Part shown: positions 16,846 through 26,104 of the stretch, in pieces | Layout of the letters: each line of letters begins with the position of its first letter | Position numbering within the stretch: position 1 is the first letter of the stretch | NCBI RefSeq assembly: GCF_029868855.1 | Contig: NZ_JARWOV010000239.1 | Span: 42,501 to 106,500, forward strand | Length of the DNA stretch: 64,000 nt | Reading direction: 5' to 3' | Source: Nocardia carnea | Lineage (GTDB): Bacteria; Actinomycetota; Actinomycetes; Mycobacteriales; Mycobacteriaceae | Notes under the pieces: model-generated | Database searches by the model: none | Told to the model about the DNA's origin: nothing | The model's input: only the letters and a program-made list of their open reading frames with translations | Program-made: the position numbers and the translations under genes

Positions 16846-18381
16846 TCAACCGCCCCGTTCGTAGAGCGCGCGAACAGTATCGACCGTATCGGCGTCGGCG
16901 GGCGACTTGTCCTCGCGGTAGCGCACCACGCGGGCGAAGCGCAGTGCCATGCCGCCGGGATAGCGGGTCGAACCCTGCACCCCGTCGAAGGCGATCTCGA
17001 CGACCTGTTCGGGCCGCAGTCGCACCACGTACCCATCGGTCGGGCCGTCGGCGAGTTCGGTGAAGCGCTCGGTCTGCCACTTCAGCATGGCGTCGGTCAT
17101 CCCTTTGAAGGTTTTGCCCAGCATCACGAACCCGCCGGTGGCCGGGTCACGAGCGCCCAGGTGAATATTGGACAGGGTGCCGGTGCGCCGGCCGGAACCC
17201 CATTCGACAGCGAGAACGACCAGGTCCAAGGTATGAACGGGTTTGACCTTCAACCAGCCGGCGCCGCGGCGGCCCGCCTCGTACGGCGCCGACGGTGATT
17301 TGGCCATCACGCCCTCGTGTCCGGCGGCGAGCGTGCGGTCGAGGAACTGTTGCGCTGCAGCGGTGTCAGCGGTCACCAGGCGGTCGACGCGCTGGTCGGC
17401 GGGGACGAGCGCATCGAGTGCCGCGAGCCGTTCCCGGGTGGGTAGATCGAGGAGGTCGTGGCCGTCGAGATGAATCAGGTCGAAGAAGAACACCGACAGC
17501 GGTTCGAGGTCGCCCGGATTCTTGCTGCCGAACCGGGCCGCGGTGACCTGGAACCGCTGCGGCCGTCCGTCGGGGCGCAACGCGATGGCCTCGGCATCGG
17601 CGATCAGATCGGTAGCAGGAAGAGCCAGGGTGGCCGCGACGACCTCGGGCAGCCGGGCGGTGACATCGTCGAGACTGCGGGTGTACACCGAAACCGCTGA
17701 TCCGGCCCGGTGGATCTGCACGCGCGCGCCGTCCAGTTTCGCTTCGAATATCGCGGTTCCGCCGAGTCGCCCCAGTGCGTCGTCGACCCCGGTCGCGGTC
17801 TGCGCGAGCATCGGCCCCACCGGCTGTCCCGCCCGCAGCCGGAACTCCGCCAGCGCCGGCCGCCCTCCGGCGAGCGCCGCGGCCGCCACGGCAGGCAGGT
17901 TGCCGGCCAGCATCGCTGCGCGGCGCACCTCGGCCGCGGGTATGCCGGCCGCTTTCGCGACCGCATCGGACATCACGCCCGCGAGGGCGCCCTGGCGTAA
18001 CTCGCCACTGAGCAGCCGGCGCAGAAATACCTGCTCGGTGCCGGTCGCTGTTTCGAACAGCTTGCGTACCAGATCGGCGCGCGCGGTCCGGGAACCTTTC
18101 CCGGCGACCGCGCCGATCCGGGAAAACCGCGCGTCGACGTCGGCGACCGTAAGGGTCGCAGTGGTAGCAGGCGGCGGTAGCGTGCGCAGTGCCGCCCAGC
18201 CCACACCGATCTGGCGTTGCGGTAGTTCACCGGAAAGCCAGGACGCGGCCACCGCGACCAGTCGCGCGTCGCCGTCCGCCGCGATACGGCTCAGCAGTGC
18301 GGCGAGACGGTCGGTTTTGGCCAGCCGCGCCGACGCGGACGCGATCTCGGTGGATGCGGCGGCGACCTCGGCTAACAGCAC
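16846..18381 (-). CDS. ligB: ATP-dependent DNA ligase LigB
   Basis: A 511-residue ATP-dependent ligase, close in length to mycobacterial LigB. It has an N-terminal DNA-binding domain with LLRRLLSGELRQGALAGVM-type sequence, then the adenylation motif FEAKLDGARVQIHR with the nucleotidyl-accepting Lys, then GHEGVMAKSPSAPYEAGRRG and GWLKVKPVHTLDLVV (motifs IV-V). A C-terminal OB fold has LRPEQVVEIAFDGVQGSTRY and ALRFARVVRYREDK. The GTG start was chosen by the expected N terminus LLAEVAAASTEIAS. It seals nicks with ATP; in mycobacteria it is dispensable. It lies directly upstream of jetA on the same strand. Confidence 0.9.
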   Translation of the reverse strand: MLLAEVAAASTEIASASARLAKTDRLAALLSRIAADGDARLVAVAASWLSGELPQRQIGVGWAALRTLPPPATTATLTVADVDARFSRIGAVAGKGSRTARADLVRKLFETATGTEQVFLRRLLSGELRQGALAGVMSDAVAKAAGIPAAEVRRAAMLAGNLPAVAAAALAGGRPALAEFRLRAGQPVGPMLAQTATGVDDALGRLGGTAIFEAKLDGARVQIHRAGSAVSVYTRSLDDVTARLPEVVAATLALPATDLIADAEAIALRPDGRPQRFQVTAARFGSKNPGDLEPLSVFFFDLIHLDGHDLLDLPTRERLAALDALVPADQRVDRLVTADTAAAQQFLDRTLAAGHEGVMAKSPSAPYEAGRRGAGWLKVKPVHTLDLVVLAVEWGSGRRTGTLSNIHLGARDPATGGFVMLGKTFKGMTDAMLKWQTERFTELADGPTDGYVVRLRPEQVVEIAFDGVQGSTRYPGGMALRFARVVRYREDKSPADADTVDTVRALYERGG

Positions 18382-18467
18382 GTCAACAGCCTGGCACGCG
18401 TACCGGCTTCGATCAATCGGCGTTGCCGTCGGAGGCCGGCACGGCGCAGACAGCTTCCGGAGGGCGT

Positions 18468-19883
18468 TCAGCATTCGCTGTGCGCCGGAATACCGCGCAG
18501 ACGCTCGTCCAGCCAGAGCACGGCCTCGGGATAACCGAGACCCGCCGCGATGACGTGCTCGCCGAGCACACTGCGATACACCGCGATGACGCCCAAGGCG
18601 CACTGTTCGCGATACAGGTTGAGGGCACCCTCGGCCGGTATCCAGAATTCCTGTTCGCCGTTGTAGATGTAGAGCGGCGTCGCCGACGCGAGTCCAGCCA
18701 TCCGGGTGACCGTGTAGATGTCGTGTGCCAGCGTCGATCGCAGCGGGTCGGCGATATTCGCGGCGATATCGATCGGCAGGTGCAGTACGCCCGGCAGCGC
18801 GAAAACGCTGATGCACTGGTCTTTTATCGGTGAGGTGCTCACCCACTGGGCCAGGTGGTTCATCCGGGCCAGGATCTCGGGCCGCTCCCGCGCGATACCG
18901 AAGACTGCCGCCATGAAGACACCCGAGGCCAGATTGCCGTTCATACTGCGGGCCAGGATCTCGTAGTCGGCGGGCACTCCGCCGAGCGCCGCCCCGGCCA
19001 GGGCCGGCGCGAGTTCGGGTGCGTAACTCTCGATCAATTTCACCGCACCGTGAGTGGCGATGGCACCGCCGGAATAGCCGGTCATCGCGAACCTGCTCGC
19101 GCCGAATTCGGCCGGGCGCCAGCCGCGCACCGCGCGTACCGCGTCCAGGACGGCGTGGCCCGCGACATAGGGCTCGGCATAGGCCATCAACGGTCCCTCA
19201 TGGTCCGGGACGAGCACCGCGTAACCACGCAAGGCGGCCAGCTGGGTGGTGGGTGGTACGAAATCGGTGAGCGCGCTGTCGCCCGAGATACCGTGCGCCA
19301 GTGTGTAACCCGGTGTGCACTTACGGCCGAGAGCGTCGATCGGGAGATTGTTGACCACCACCGGCCGCGCCCCGGGCACCGGCGATGCGGTCGCCGGGAT
19401 CACCAGCGTGGCAGTGGCGAAGGACGGGCGATCGTGCGCGTCGGTGGTCCGGTACTTGAACAACACTGCCTGTCGGATCGGCACCACAACCAGCGGCGCG
19501 GCCGAGGCAGTGATGTCGCGGACCTCGATTACCGCACCCGGCGCGAAACCGGCGAGGTCCGGTGGCCACTGGTCGAACAGGGGATCGCCGGCGGGCGCGG
19601 GTAACACCGCCTGATGCAGTGCCGCCAGACCTGGTTCCGGGCCCGTCGTCTCGCCCCCCGGTACCGGCCGGGGCAGTGGCGCGATCGGTGGTGGCGGTAG
19701 CACCTGGTCGATCCACTGCTGGATACCGGGCAGGAGCGCACCGCTGGTATCCGCGGCCGGTGGGAAGCCCGGGAGTGCGGGGAAGGGCAAGCCCGGCGGC
19801 GCGGGGGGTCGGGCGGCGGCCTGCCCGATGAGCAACGGCATGATGACGAGCAACGCGAGTGCGCCGGCACGTAAACATCTCAT
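18468..19883 (-). CDS. Secretory lipase (LIP family, PF03583)
   Basis: A 471-residue exported alpha/beta hydrolase. The ATG at 19883 gives a clear signal peptide: MRC, a hydrophobic core LAGA-like ALALLVIMPLLIG, and an AAA cleavage region. A proline-rich stretch follows. The nucleophile elbow is GYSGGA, with DHEGPLMAYAEPYVAGHAVL before it, as in the secretory lipases of fungi and actinobacteria. An AGGGG ribosome binding site precedes the start. It probably cleaves acylglycerols or other esters outside the cell. It is upstream of ligB on the same strand with 86 bases between. Confidence 0.85.
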   Translation of the reverse strand: MRCLRAGALALLVIMPLLIGQAAARPPAPPGLPFPALPGFPPAADTSGALLPGIQQWIDQVLPPPPIAPLPRPVPGGETTGPEPGLAALHQAVLPAPAGDPLFDQWPPDLAGFAPGAVIEVRDITASAAPLVVVPIRQAVLFKYRTTDAHDRPSFATATLVIPATASPVPGARPVVVNNLPIDALGRKCTPGYTLAHGISGDSALTDFVPPTTQLAALRGYAVLVPDHEGPLMAYAEPYVAGHAVLDAVRAVRGWRPAEFGASRFAMTGYSGGAIATHGAVKLIESYAPELAPALAGAALGGVPADYEILARSMNGNLASGVFMAAVFGIARERPEILARMNHLAQWVSTSPIKDQCISVFALPGVLHLPIDIAANIADPLRSTLAHDIYTVTRMAGLASATPLYIYNGEQEFWIPAEGALNLYREQCALGVIAVYRSVLGEHVIAAGLGYPEAVLWLDERLRGIPAHSEC

Positions 19884-20185
19884 GGCACACGCCCCTGGAT
19901 GCGATGTCGAAATATGCGGCACCCGAGGAGATGTGGAGTTCCGTCCCCCGAAATGTCCCCTGTTTTACCGGGGCCTGAGCCCAGGCTACGTGGCCGGCAG
20001 CAGGTTGCCCTGATACGTCACAAGATTGGAGGCGAGCTGCTACCGATTCGAGACAACCCGCCCGAATCGATCGCTACTTTCGATGATCATGGGTGCCCGT
20101 GGTCACCGGCGACCCGCAGGTTTCCCGTCTTCGCGCGGACACACAGAATCGACCTCACCGTCGATTTCCACACTGCCGGCGCCGA

Positions 20186-21190
20186 TCAGTCCCCGGACCG
20201 CCCGGTGGACAGGATTTCGGTGAGCGGTAACCGCGGAGTGCGCTCCGGTCTCCGGTCGCGCTGCGGTGGCGCTCCCACCCTGACCAGGATCTGGGGCGAC
20301 TGATCGCCGTCGATCAACTGCCGGACCACGTGCCTGCTGTCGGATATCTCGGTCAGATGGGTGAGCGGACAGGTCGCGTATCCCGCCCGGGTGGACTCCA
20401 GGAGTACGGCCGACACCGTTTCACCGGATCGAAGGTGATCTTCGGGCGTATCGCCGGCCGTGGAGACCACGAGCACCTCAGCATGGTCGGACGAGTTCTC
20501 GCCGGAGGTCCCGGTATCCGATGACGCGGCCGGGAATTGTCGGCCGATATCGACCTGCTCATGTTCCCGAGGTGAAACCAGGGAGGTTTTCGGGACGCCG
20601 GTGGCACCGATGACGTGCCCGGTCCACCAGTGCAGCTCCGCGTGATAGTTCGAATCGTAACGCCGGCGCGCGCCGGTCATCCGCGTGGCGTGGGCCAGGG
20701 CGGGATGGCTTTCCTCGGGCAGGATGCTGACAGCGGTGTCTGTGGTATCGACCGCCGACCGCAGTATCGGTTCGAAATCCGGCCAGCCGGGCGGCGGCCC
20801 GAACGGCAGGCGGTCTGTGTAGCGGCGGTCGATCGCCGCCGCGCGGGCACGGTCGGCATCGGTCACGAGCGGTGAATGTTCGAACGTGATGTCCGCGAGA
20901 TGGGTCGTATTGCCGGGGTCGGGGAAACGTGCCACGGAAGGACGCCAACCGGCAGCCGCCATGGCTGTTCGCAAGTGGTCCAACGTGGCGCCGCAGCTGA
21001 TCAGCATCTGGCGGCCGCTGGGGTCGGTCGTGGTCAGCATCCGCTCGGGTACCGCGAACAGCCGCAGTACTTCGCCATCGGATTGCCACCGCCACGGCTG
21101 GCTGTTGTGCAACGAGGGAGCCCGCGCCGCGAGGCGGACAGCTTCCGCGATTGTCGACCCGCTGGGACCAGCGCTCATATGCTCGACCAT
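20186..21190 (-). CDS. Acg-family nitroreductase-like protein
   Basis: A 334-residue protein with the Acg signature LAARAPSLHNSQPWRW near residues 25-40, and SPLVTDADRARAAAIDRRYTDRLPF. The Mycobacterium tuberculosis Acg (Rv2032) family has a nitroreductase fold that binds FMN under a lid and is induced in dormancy. The ATG at 21190 has GGATAGGT upstream; an ATG at 21178 is an alternative start. It diverges from a double universal stress protein, a pairing typical of DosR-type regulons. I did not find a convincing DosR box between them. Confidence 0.8.
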   Translation of the reverse strand: MVEHMSAGPSGSTIAEAVRLAARAPSLHNSQPWRWQSDGEVLRLFAVPERMLTTTDPSGRQMLISCGATLDHLRTAMAAAGWRPSVARFPDPGNTTHLADITFEHSPLVTDADRARAAAIDRRYTDRLPFGPPPGWPDFEPILRSAVDTTDTAVSILPEESHPALAHATRMTGARRRYDSNYHAELHWWTGHVIGATGVPKTSLVSPREHEQVDIGRQFPAASSDTGTSGENSSDHAEVLVVSTAGDTPEDHLRSGETVSAVLLESTRAGYATCPLTHLTEISDSRHVVRQLIDGDQSPQILVRVGAPPQRDRRPERTPRLPLTEILSTGRSGD

Positions 21191-21408
21191 ACCTATCCGA
21201 ACGCGTCGCATGGACCAGCCACACGCGGACCATCTCGGTTGCGGAGCCAGTGAGATCCGGTTGCGGGATGGTTGCCACCGGTCCCCGCTTCACAGAGAAT
21301 CTCCTATGCGTGCGTACGACCGGCGTGGCCTCTCGTTCATCTCGCGACAGGCGCCGCCCCCCTCCACGGCGGTCTCCGAGCGAGGATCGCGGTACGAAAG
21401 GCGCGGAT

Positions 21409-22323
21409 ATGGTGCTTCCCGGAAAACACATCGTGGCCGGTATCGACGGCTCGGAGGCCTCGCTGGGTGCCGCCGGATGGGCCGCCGCTTTCGCCGGCAA
21501 GCTCGAGCTGCCTCTGCACCTGGTGCATTCGTCGCCGGCGTCGGGTCCGATACCCGATGTGGCGTTCAGCGCCGAAGAACTGGAAGAAATGCAGCAGGCC
21601 TATCGGTCCGATCTGTTGAACTCGGCGCAAGCCGCGCTTCGAGAATGGGCGCCCGAGGTCGAGCTGAAGCTGATCGCCGACGACAAAACCCCCGCGGCCG
21701 GCCTGCTCGAAGCGGCAGGGCAGGCCGCGATGATCGCGCTGGGCGCGACCGGCGCGGGCTCGGTCGAACGCTGGCTGTTGGGATCGACCGTTCTGCGGGT
21801 GGCCAACAAGGCAGTGTGCCCGGTCGCGATATGGCGCGGTGACCCCGCCGACGCGTCCCCCGACGACCGCCCGATCGCGGTCGGATCCGACGGGAGCCCG
21901 ATATCGGAAGCCGCGACCCGGCTGGCTTTCGAATGGGCCCGATTACTGTCGGTGCCGGTGACGGCGGTCCGGACCTGGACCGGCAGCTCGGCGGTCGCAG
22001 CCGCCGACCCCGGCGCGATACAGAAACGGGGCCGGACAGCGCTGGTCATCGATTGGGACGCGATTGCCCGCTCGGAAGAAAACGAACTCTCGAACATCAT
22101 CGCCCCGTATCGAGCGCAGTTCCCCGACGTGGCCGTGGAACTGAGGTCCCGGCGGGGGTCTGCGGCGCGCGAACTCCTGCACGCCCTCGACCATGCCCAG
22201 ATGGCGATTGTGGGCAGTAAAGGCTGGGGCCGCGTCCGCGGTGCCCTGCTCGGATCGACCGGCCAGAACGTGCTGCACCGCGCCGACCGCCCGATCGTCA
22301 TCTATCGCACCGCAGACTCCTGA
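21409..22323 (+). CDS. Universal stress protein with two Usp domains
   Basis: A 304-residue tandem UspA protein. Domain 1 begins IVAGIDGSEASLGAAGWAA and ends with the ATP-loop motif GATGAGSVERWLLGST. Domain 2 begins IAVGSDGSPISEAATRLAF and ends GSKGWGRVRGALLGSTG. Both G-x2-G-x9-G-S motifs are intact, so ATP binding is expected. Family members act in hypoxia, stationary phase or stress adaptation. It diverges from the Acg-type nitroreductase and is convergent with the DUF4383 gene with only 14 bases between. Confidence 0.9.
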   Translation: MVLPGKHIVAGIDGSEASLGAAGWAAAFAGKLELPLHLVHSSPASGPIPDVAFSAEELEEMQQAYRSDLLNSAQAALREWAPEVELKLIADDKTPAAGLLEAAGQAAMIALGATGAGSVERWLLGSTVLRVANKAVCPVAIWRGDPADASPDDRPIAVGSDGSPISEAATRLAFEWARLLSVPVTAVRTWTGSSAVAAADPGAIQKRGRTALVIDWDAIARSEENELSNIIAPYRAQFPDVAVELRSRRGSAARELLHALDHAQMAIVGSKGWGRVRGALLGSTGQNVLHRADRPIVIYRTADS

Positions 22324-22337
22324 GGCCGTTGCCCGGC

Positions 22338-22823
22338 TTATTCGATAATCCCGGGTTGCTGTCCCGACAGGTGCCGGCCGGGAGTGTTCATCCATCGGGG
22401 CAGGATCACCCCGAGCGCGACCATGCCGAGGCCGAGGCCGAAGTGCAGCCAGTTGTCGGCGGTGTCGAGCGGAACGAAATTGGCGTCGCTGGTTTGGTCG
22501 ATCAGCAGGCCGTAGACCCAGAGCAGCAGGTAGATCACGCCGCCCACCAGCAGGTAGGCGCGTGCCAGGACCGCGCTCGCTGCCGCGGCCAGGCCGGCCA
22601 CGCCGAATATCAGGTGCACGATGTTGTGCAGTATCGACACGTTGAACAGGCCGAACAGTTGTGCTTCGGAATGGTGGCCGGCCCATTCCATGGTGTCGTA
22701 GTTCGTGGTGATGCCCGGAATGAACCCGAGCACGCCGGCCAGGAGAAATACCGCGCCGACCGCCATCGCGGCGAGCTGAACCGGGGAACGGGCAGTGCGG
22801 GTCGAACTGGTGCGGTCCGACAT
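22338..22823 (-). CDS. DUF4383 membrane protein
   Basis: A 161-residue protein with four predicted transmembrane helices: LAAMAVGAVFLLAGVLGFIP, LHNIVHLIFGVAGLAAAASA, AYLLVGGVIYLLLWVYGLL and WLHFGLGLGMVALGVILP. The conserved NIVHL and NWLHF motifs fit the actinobacterial DUF4383 family. The start has a GGAGG ribosome binding site. Function is unknown; such genes commonly sit beside stress genes. It diverges from an SDR gene of the general-stress type. Confidence 0.85.
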   Translation of the reverse strand: MSDRTSSTRTARSPVQLAAMAVGAVFLLAGVLGFIPGITTNYDTMEWAGHHSEAQLFGLFNVSILHNIVHLIFGVAGLAAAASAVLARAYLLVGGVIYLLLWVYGLLIDQTSDANFVPLDTADNWLHFGLGLGMVALGVILPRWMNTPGRHLSGQQPGIIE

Positions 22824-23016
22824 GGTGGTGTCCTCCCTCCCGCTGTCTTCGCAAGACCGTCTCGCGAATCGGCAACCGGATGCCGTCGCGAATGCCCCCA
22901 TCGCCGCGTGGCAAACGTCGGTGGTGGCATTCTCCGCCGCGCTGTACCTCGGCGAGTTTGCCGCCGACGTTCCCGGGCATAGCCTCCTCGACACGGAAAC
23001 GCCAGGAGGTTCTCGT

Positions 23017-23925
23017 ATGCACGACAAGAACGAGCACGCCAGCGAGCCCCAGGTCCTCTCGGAACCGACGCCTCCCTATCCAGAACAGCGGCAACAGGCC
23101 CCCGGCAGCGAAGAGGATGTCCGGCCGCGCCCGCGTTACCGGTCGGACCGCTATCGCGCGGCGGGCAAACTCCGGGACAAGATCGCGCTGATCACGGGCG
23201 GCGACTCCGGTATCGGCCGGGCGGTGGCCGTGCTCTACGCGCGCGAGGGCGCCGATATCGCCATCGGGTACCTGCCCGAGGAGCAGTCGGACGCGGAGCA
23301 GACGCGCCGTGCGGTGGAGGCCGAAGGCCGTAGGTGTCTGCTGCTGCCCGGCGACCTCGCCGAAGCGTCGTTCTGCTACGACATCGTCGAGCGGACAGTT
23401 CGGGAACTGGGTGGTCTCAACATCCTGGTCAACAATGCGGCTCATCTGAACAGTCAGCTGGACCTGTCACAGCTGTCGTTCGAAGACTGGGATCGGTCGT
23501 TCAAGGTGAACGCGTACGCCTACTTTCATCTTGTTCAGGCCGCGCGCCCCCATCTGAAGGCGGGTGATTCGATCATCGCGACCGCGTCGGAGGAAGCTCT
23601 GAAGGGCAGCGATACGATGATCGACTACGCGGCCAGCAAGGCCGCGCTGGTCAATTTCACCAAATCCATCGCTTTTCACCTGGTCAAGGACGGTATTCGG
23701 GCGAACGTGGTCGCTCCCGGCCCCACTTGGACCGTTCTCAATATCGCCGACCCGAACATGCCGCAGGAGGGGCTCGCCCAGCTCGGCAGCGACGGGCCGA
23801 TGGGTCGCGTGGCGCAGCCGGAGGAGCTGGCACCCGCCTATGTGTACTTGGCCTCCGATGCGGATTCCAGTTACACCGTCGGTGAGATCCTTGCTGTCAC
23901 GGGCGGTTTGACCACCACCCGCTGA
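23017..23925 (+). CDS. SDR oxidoreductase, YghA/YhdF general-stress type
   Basis: A 302-residue short-chain dehydrogenase with the about 50-residue charged N-terminal extension typical of the YghA/YhdF group. It has the NAD(P) motif TGGDSGIG (about residues 60-67), NNAAH, a catalytic YAASK, and PGPTWT. The ATG has a strong AGGAGG seven bases upstream. Relatives are glucose/ribitol- or aldehyde-reductase-like stress proteins. The exact substrate is unknown. Confidence 0.88.
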   Translation: MHDKNEHASEPQVLSEPTPPYPEQRQQAPGSEEDVRPRPRYRSDRYRAAGKLRDKIALITGGDSGIGRAVAVLYAREGADIAIGYLPEEQSDAEQTRRAVEAEGRRCLLLPGDLAEASFCYDIVERTVRELGGLNILVNNAAHLNSQLDLSQLSFEDWDRSFKVNAYAYFHLVQAARPHLKAGDSIIATASEEALKGSDTMIDYAASKAALVNFTKSIAFHLVKDGIRANVVAPGPTWTVLNIADPNMPQEGLAQLGSDGPMGRVAQPEELAPAYVYLASDADSSYTVGEILAVTGGLTTTR

Positions 23926-24418
23926 GACTGTTCGCTGCCGGGCCTGCACGCCCGCTTCCCCTCATTGCGGAGCCGGTCGCGGACGGCCGGGTGGATCGTT
24001 GCGTCGGATCGGGTGCCCGGCCCACCGCCGGGTCATGCTGTGCTGCGCGGGTGCGCCCCCTCAACCGCGCGTCATCCGACCGTGCCGAGCGCGGACGGTC
24101 GGTCGCCGACTGTGTGTGCGGCCAAGCCAGGCGCCACGATGTAACCAGTAATTCTGTATTTCTCCGGCTCGGCCGGAGCGGAGAAGATTCGCTTCCTCGG
24201 TGCGCCTTTCTTTCGGCGACCTGCGTCGATTGTGGGCATAGAGTCAGCCTGTGGCCGTGTCTGCCCGCCTTTGCCGACCGCATTCCCGTAATGCAGTTGG
24301 AACTCGAAGTCCTGGACAGCTGTCTGGTACAGCTGGTAAGTTATTGAGTATTCCGCCGTGATGAACCGTGCAGGCTGCACCTTGTCGGCGGTGATCGAAC
24401 TCAATGAGGAGTGACGGC
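23926..24418. promoter_or_regulatory. Non-coding region carrying the lcp promoter and candidate operator
   Basis: No gene is recognisable. About 95 bases before the Lcp start lies a perfect 10-base palindrome GACAGCTGTC (24315-24324). The heptamer ACAGCTG is repeated at 24316 and 24329. Such a site could bind a TetR-type regulator; no LcpR homologue is adjacent. A GAGGAG ribosome binding site lies just before the start. Confidence 0.4.
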
Positions 24419-25669
24419 ATGGATGGACTCAGTAGGCGAAACGCGTTGAAAGCCGGTGGGGTGGCGGGAGCTGCCGGGGCGTTCGCGGTGGTGGCGGCGA
24501 CATCCACCGGTCGGGCGCAGCCGTGGACATGGTCACCGCAGGGTTCGGTAGCCGGATCCGGTTCCGGCGCCGACCCGCTGACGGTGTGGGATCCCGAGGC
24601 GGACCAGTTGGTCGCCGGGCTGATCGACCGGGGAGAAGTGCCCAGGATCAACGATGCGCTGCGGACCTGGACCCGGAACGGACAACCGCTGCCCGCCGGT
24701 CTGCCGCCGGAGTTGCGGGACTTCATGGAATATGCCCGGCAACTGCCGCAGTGGACCGATCCGGGCAAGCTGAACACTGCGATCGAGTTCAACAAGAAGC
24801 GCGGACTGTATCTCGGTGTGCTGTACGGCTTCGCCAGCGGCATGATGAGCACCGTCATCCCCAAGGAAGCCCGCTCGGTCTACTACTCCAAAGGCGGTCA
24901 CGACCTCGAGGACCGTATCTCCAAAACCGCCAAACTCGGCTACGACATCGGTAGCAACAACGCCTACGCGCCCGACGGCGAAATGATCGTCACCTGCGTA
25001 AAAACCAGGCTGGTGCATGCGGCGGTGCGGCATCTGCTGCCGCAGTCACCGCACTGGGTGCATTCCGCGGAGGAGGACATCCCGATCAGTCAGAACGACA
25101 TCATGGTCACCTGGCACAGCCTGCCCACAACCGTGATGAAGCATCTGACCTCCTGGAAAGTGCCCATCCCGGTGCACGAATCGGAAGCGTTCCTGCACTC
25201 CTGGCAGGTGGCCGGACATATGCTCGGCGTTCGCGACGAATACATCCCGAAATCGTGGCCGGAAGCCAACTCTCAGGCGGCGCAGGTTCTCGACCCCATC
25301 CTGGCGCCGACCCCCGAAGGGATAAAGCTGGCCGACCGGCTGCTGAGCCTGGGCGCCAATATCGACCTCACGATCCTCAGCAAGCCCGTTCTCGGCGCGT
25401 TCACCCGCTTCCTGCTCGGTGACCAGATCGCCGACGGCCTGCACATCCCGCGGGAACCGGTCTGGGATCCGCTGCTGCGGTTCAGCTGGGGTCCGTTCAT
25501 CGCCGTACGCGAGGGCATTCTCACCGCCGTCCCGCCGGCCGCCGATCCCTACTGGTTGCTCGACGAGTTCCTGCGCAAGGCCGCCCTGATGTACCTGTCG
25601 GAACTGCGGATGCCGATCAGTATCGAAATCCCCACCATGAACCGCGATATGAGCGTTCCACCGCGCTGA
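24419..25669 (+). CDS. lcp: Latex-clearing protein (rubber oxygenase) Lcp
   Basis: A 416-residue secreted b-type heme dioxygenase that cleaves poly(cis-1,4-isoprene) to oligo-isoprenoids. The N terminus is a Tat signal: SRRNALKAGGVAGAAGAF, then a hydrophobic stretch. All residues known from Streptomyces Lcp-K30 are present with an offset of two: Glu in PKEAR, Arg-x-x-Lys-Thr in RISKTAKLG, and the heme-ligand His in RLVHAAVRHLLP at residue 200 (198 in Lcp-K30). The ATG follows a GAGGAG ribosome binding site. The oxiA/oxiB dehydrogenase genes and the lcpR regulator often linked to lcp are not adjacent. Confidence 0.93.
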   Translation: MDGLSRRNALKAGGVAGAAGAFAVVAATSTGRAQPWTWSPQGSVAGSGSGADPLTVWDPEADQLVAGLIDRGEVPRINDALRTWTRNGQPLPAGLPPELRDFMEYARQLPQWTDPGKLNTAIEFNKKRGLYLGVLYGFASGMMSTVIPKEARSVYYSKGGHDLEDRISKTAKLGYDIGSNNAYAPDGEMIVTCVKTRLVHAAVRHLLPQSPHWVHSAEEDIPISQNDIMVTWHSLPTTVMKHLTSWKVPIPVHESEAFLHSWQVAGHMLGVRDEYIPKSWPEANSQAAQVLDPILAPTPEGIKLADRLLSLGANIDLTILSKPVLGAFTRFLLGDQIADGLHIPREPVWDPLLRFSWGPFIAVREGILTAVPPAADPYWLLDEFLRKAALMYLSELRMPISIEIPTMNRDMSVPPR

Positions 25670-25731
25670 ACCATCCGGCACGCAACCCGTCACTCCGAAG
25701 ACTTCGATCCACCCACCATCAAGGGAGCGCG

Positions 25732-26064
25732 ATGACGCCCACAATCATTCGTCTTGCCGCCGCCTCGATCGCGGTGGCCGGCCTCGTCGGCACCGCGGCC
25801 GGCGCGACGGCCCAACCCGGCCCGTCCCCGTCTGTCGCGCCGGTGGCCGCGGGCGAATCCGGAACCGGGTCCTCGGCATTGGACTCCGGCTCGGCCGCCG
25901 CGCGAACGGCCGGGGTACTCGTCGGGAACGGCGATATCATCGGCATCATCGTGCTGCTCGGCGTCACCCCGTTCCAGATGCTGACCGACGGTGTCTGCGA
26001 TCTGGCCACGATATCGGCCCTGCCGAGTCCCTGCTCGCCGGGACGGGCCCACTACACAGGGTGA
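25732..26064 (+). CDS. Small secreted protein of unknown function
   Basis: A 110-residue protein with a clear signal peptide (a charged start, hydrophobic AAASIAVAGLVGTAAGATA, likely cleavage after TAQ or ATA). Next comes a low-complexity Pro/Ser/Gly stretch of about 35 residues, then the hydrophobic NGDIIGIIVLLGVTPFQMLT and two Cys residues near the C terminus (GVCDLAT and SPCSPG) that could form a disulfide. GGGAG precedes the ATG. It lies 62 bases after lcp on the same strand and may share its transcript. I do not recognise a family. Confidence 0.7.
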   Translation: MTPTIIRLAAASIAVAGLVGTAAGATAQPGPSPSVAPVAAGESGTGSSALDSGSAAARTAGVLVGNGDIIGIIVLLGVTPFQMLTDGVCDLATISALPSPCSPGRAHYTG

Positions 26065-26104
26065 CTCGTACTCGGGTCGAGGTATCGATGATGTCCGGTG
26101 GAAC

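Noticed and set aside
21191..21408. Possible DosR box between the Acg-type and Usp genes.
   Set aside because: GCGGGA and TCCCCGC occur, but spacing and core do not match the 20-base DosR palindrome. GCTGGGACCAGC near 21166 is inside the coding region.
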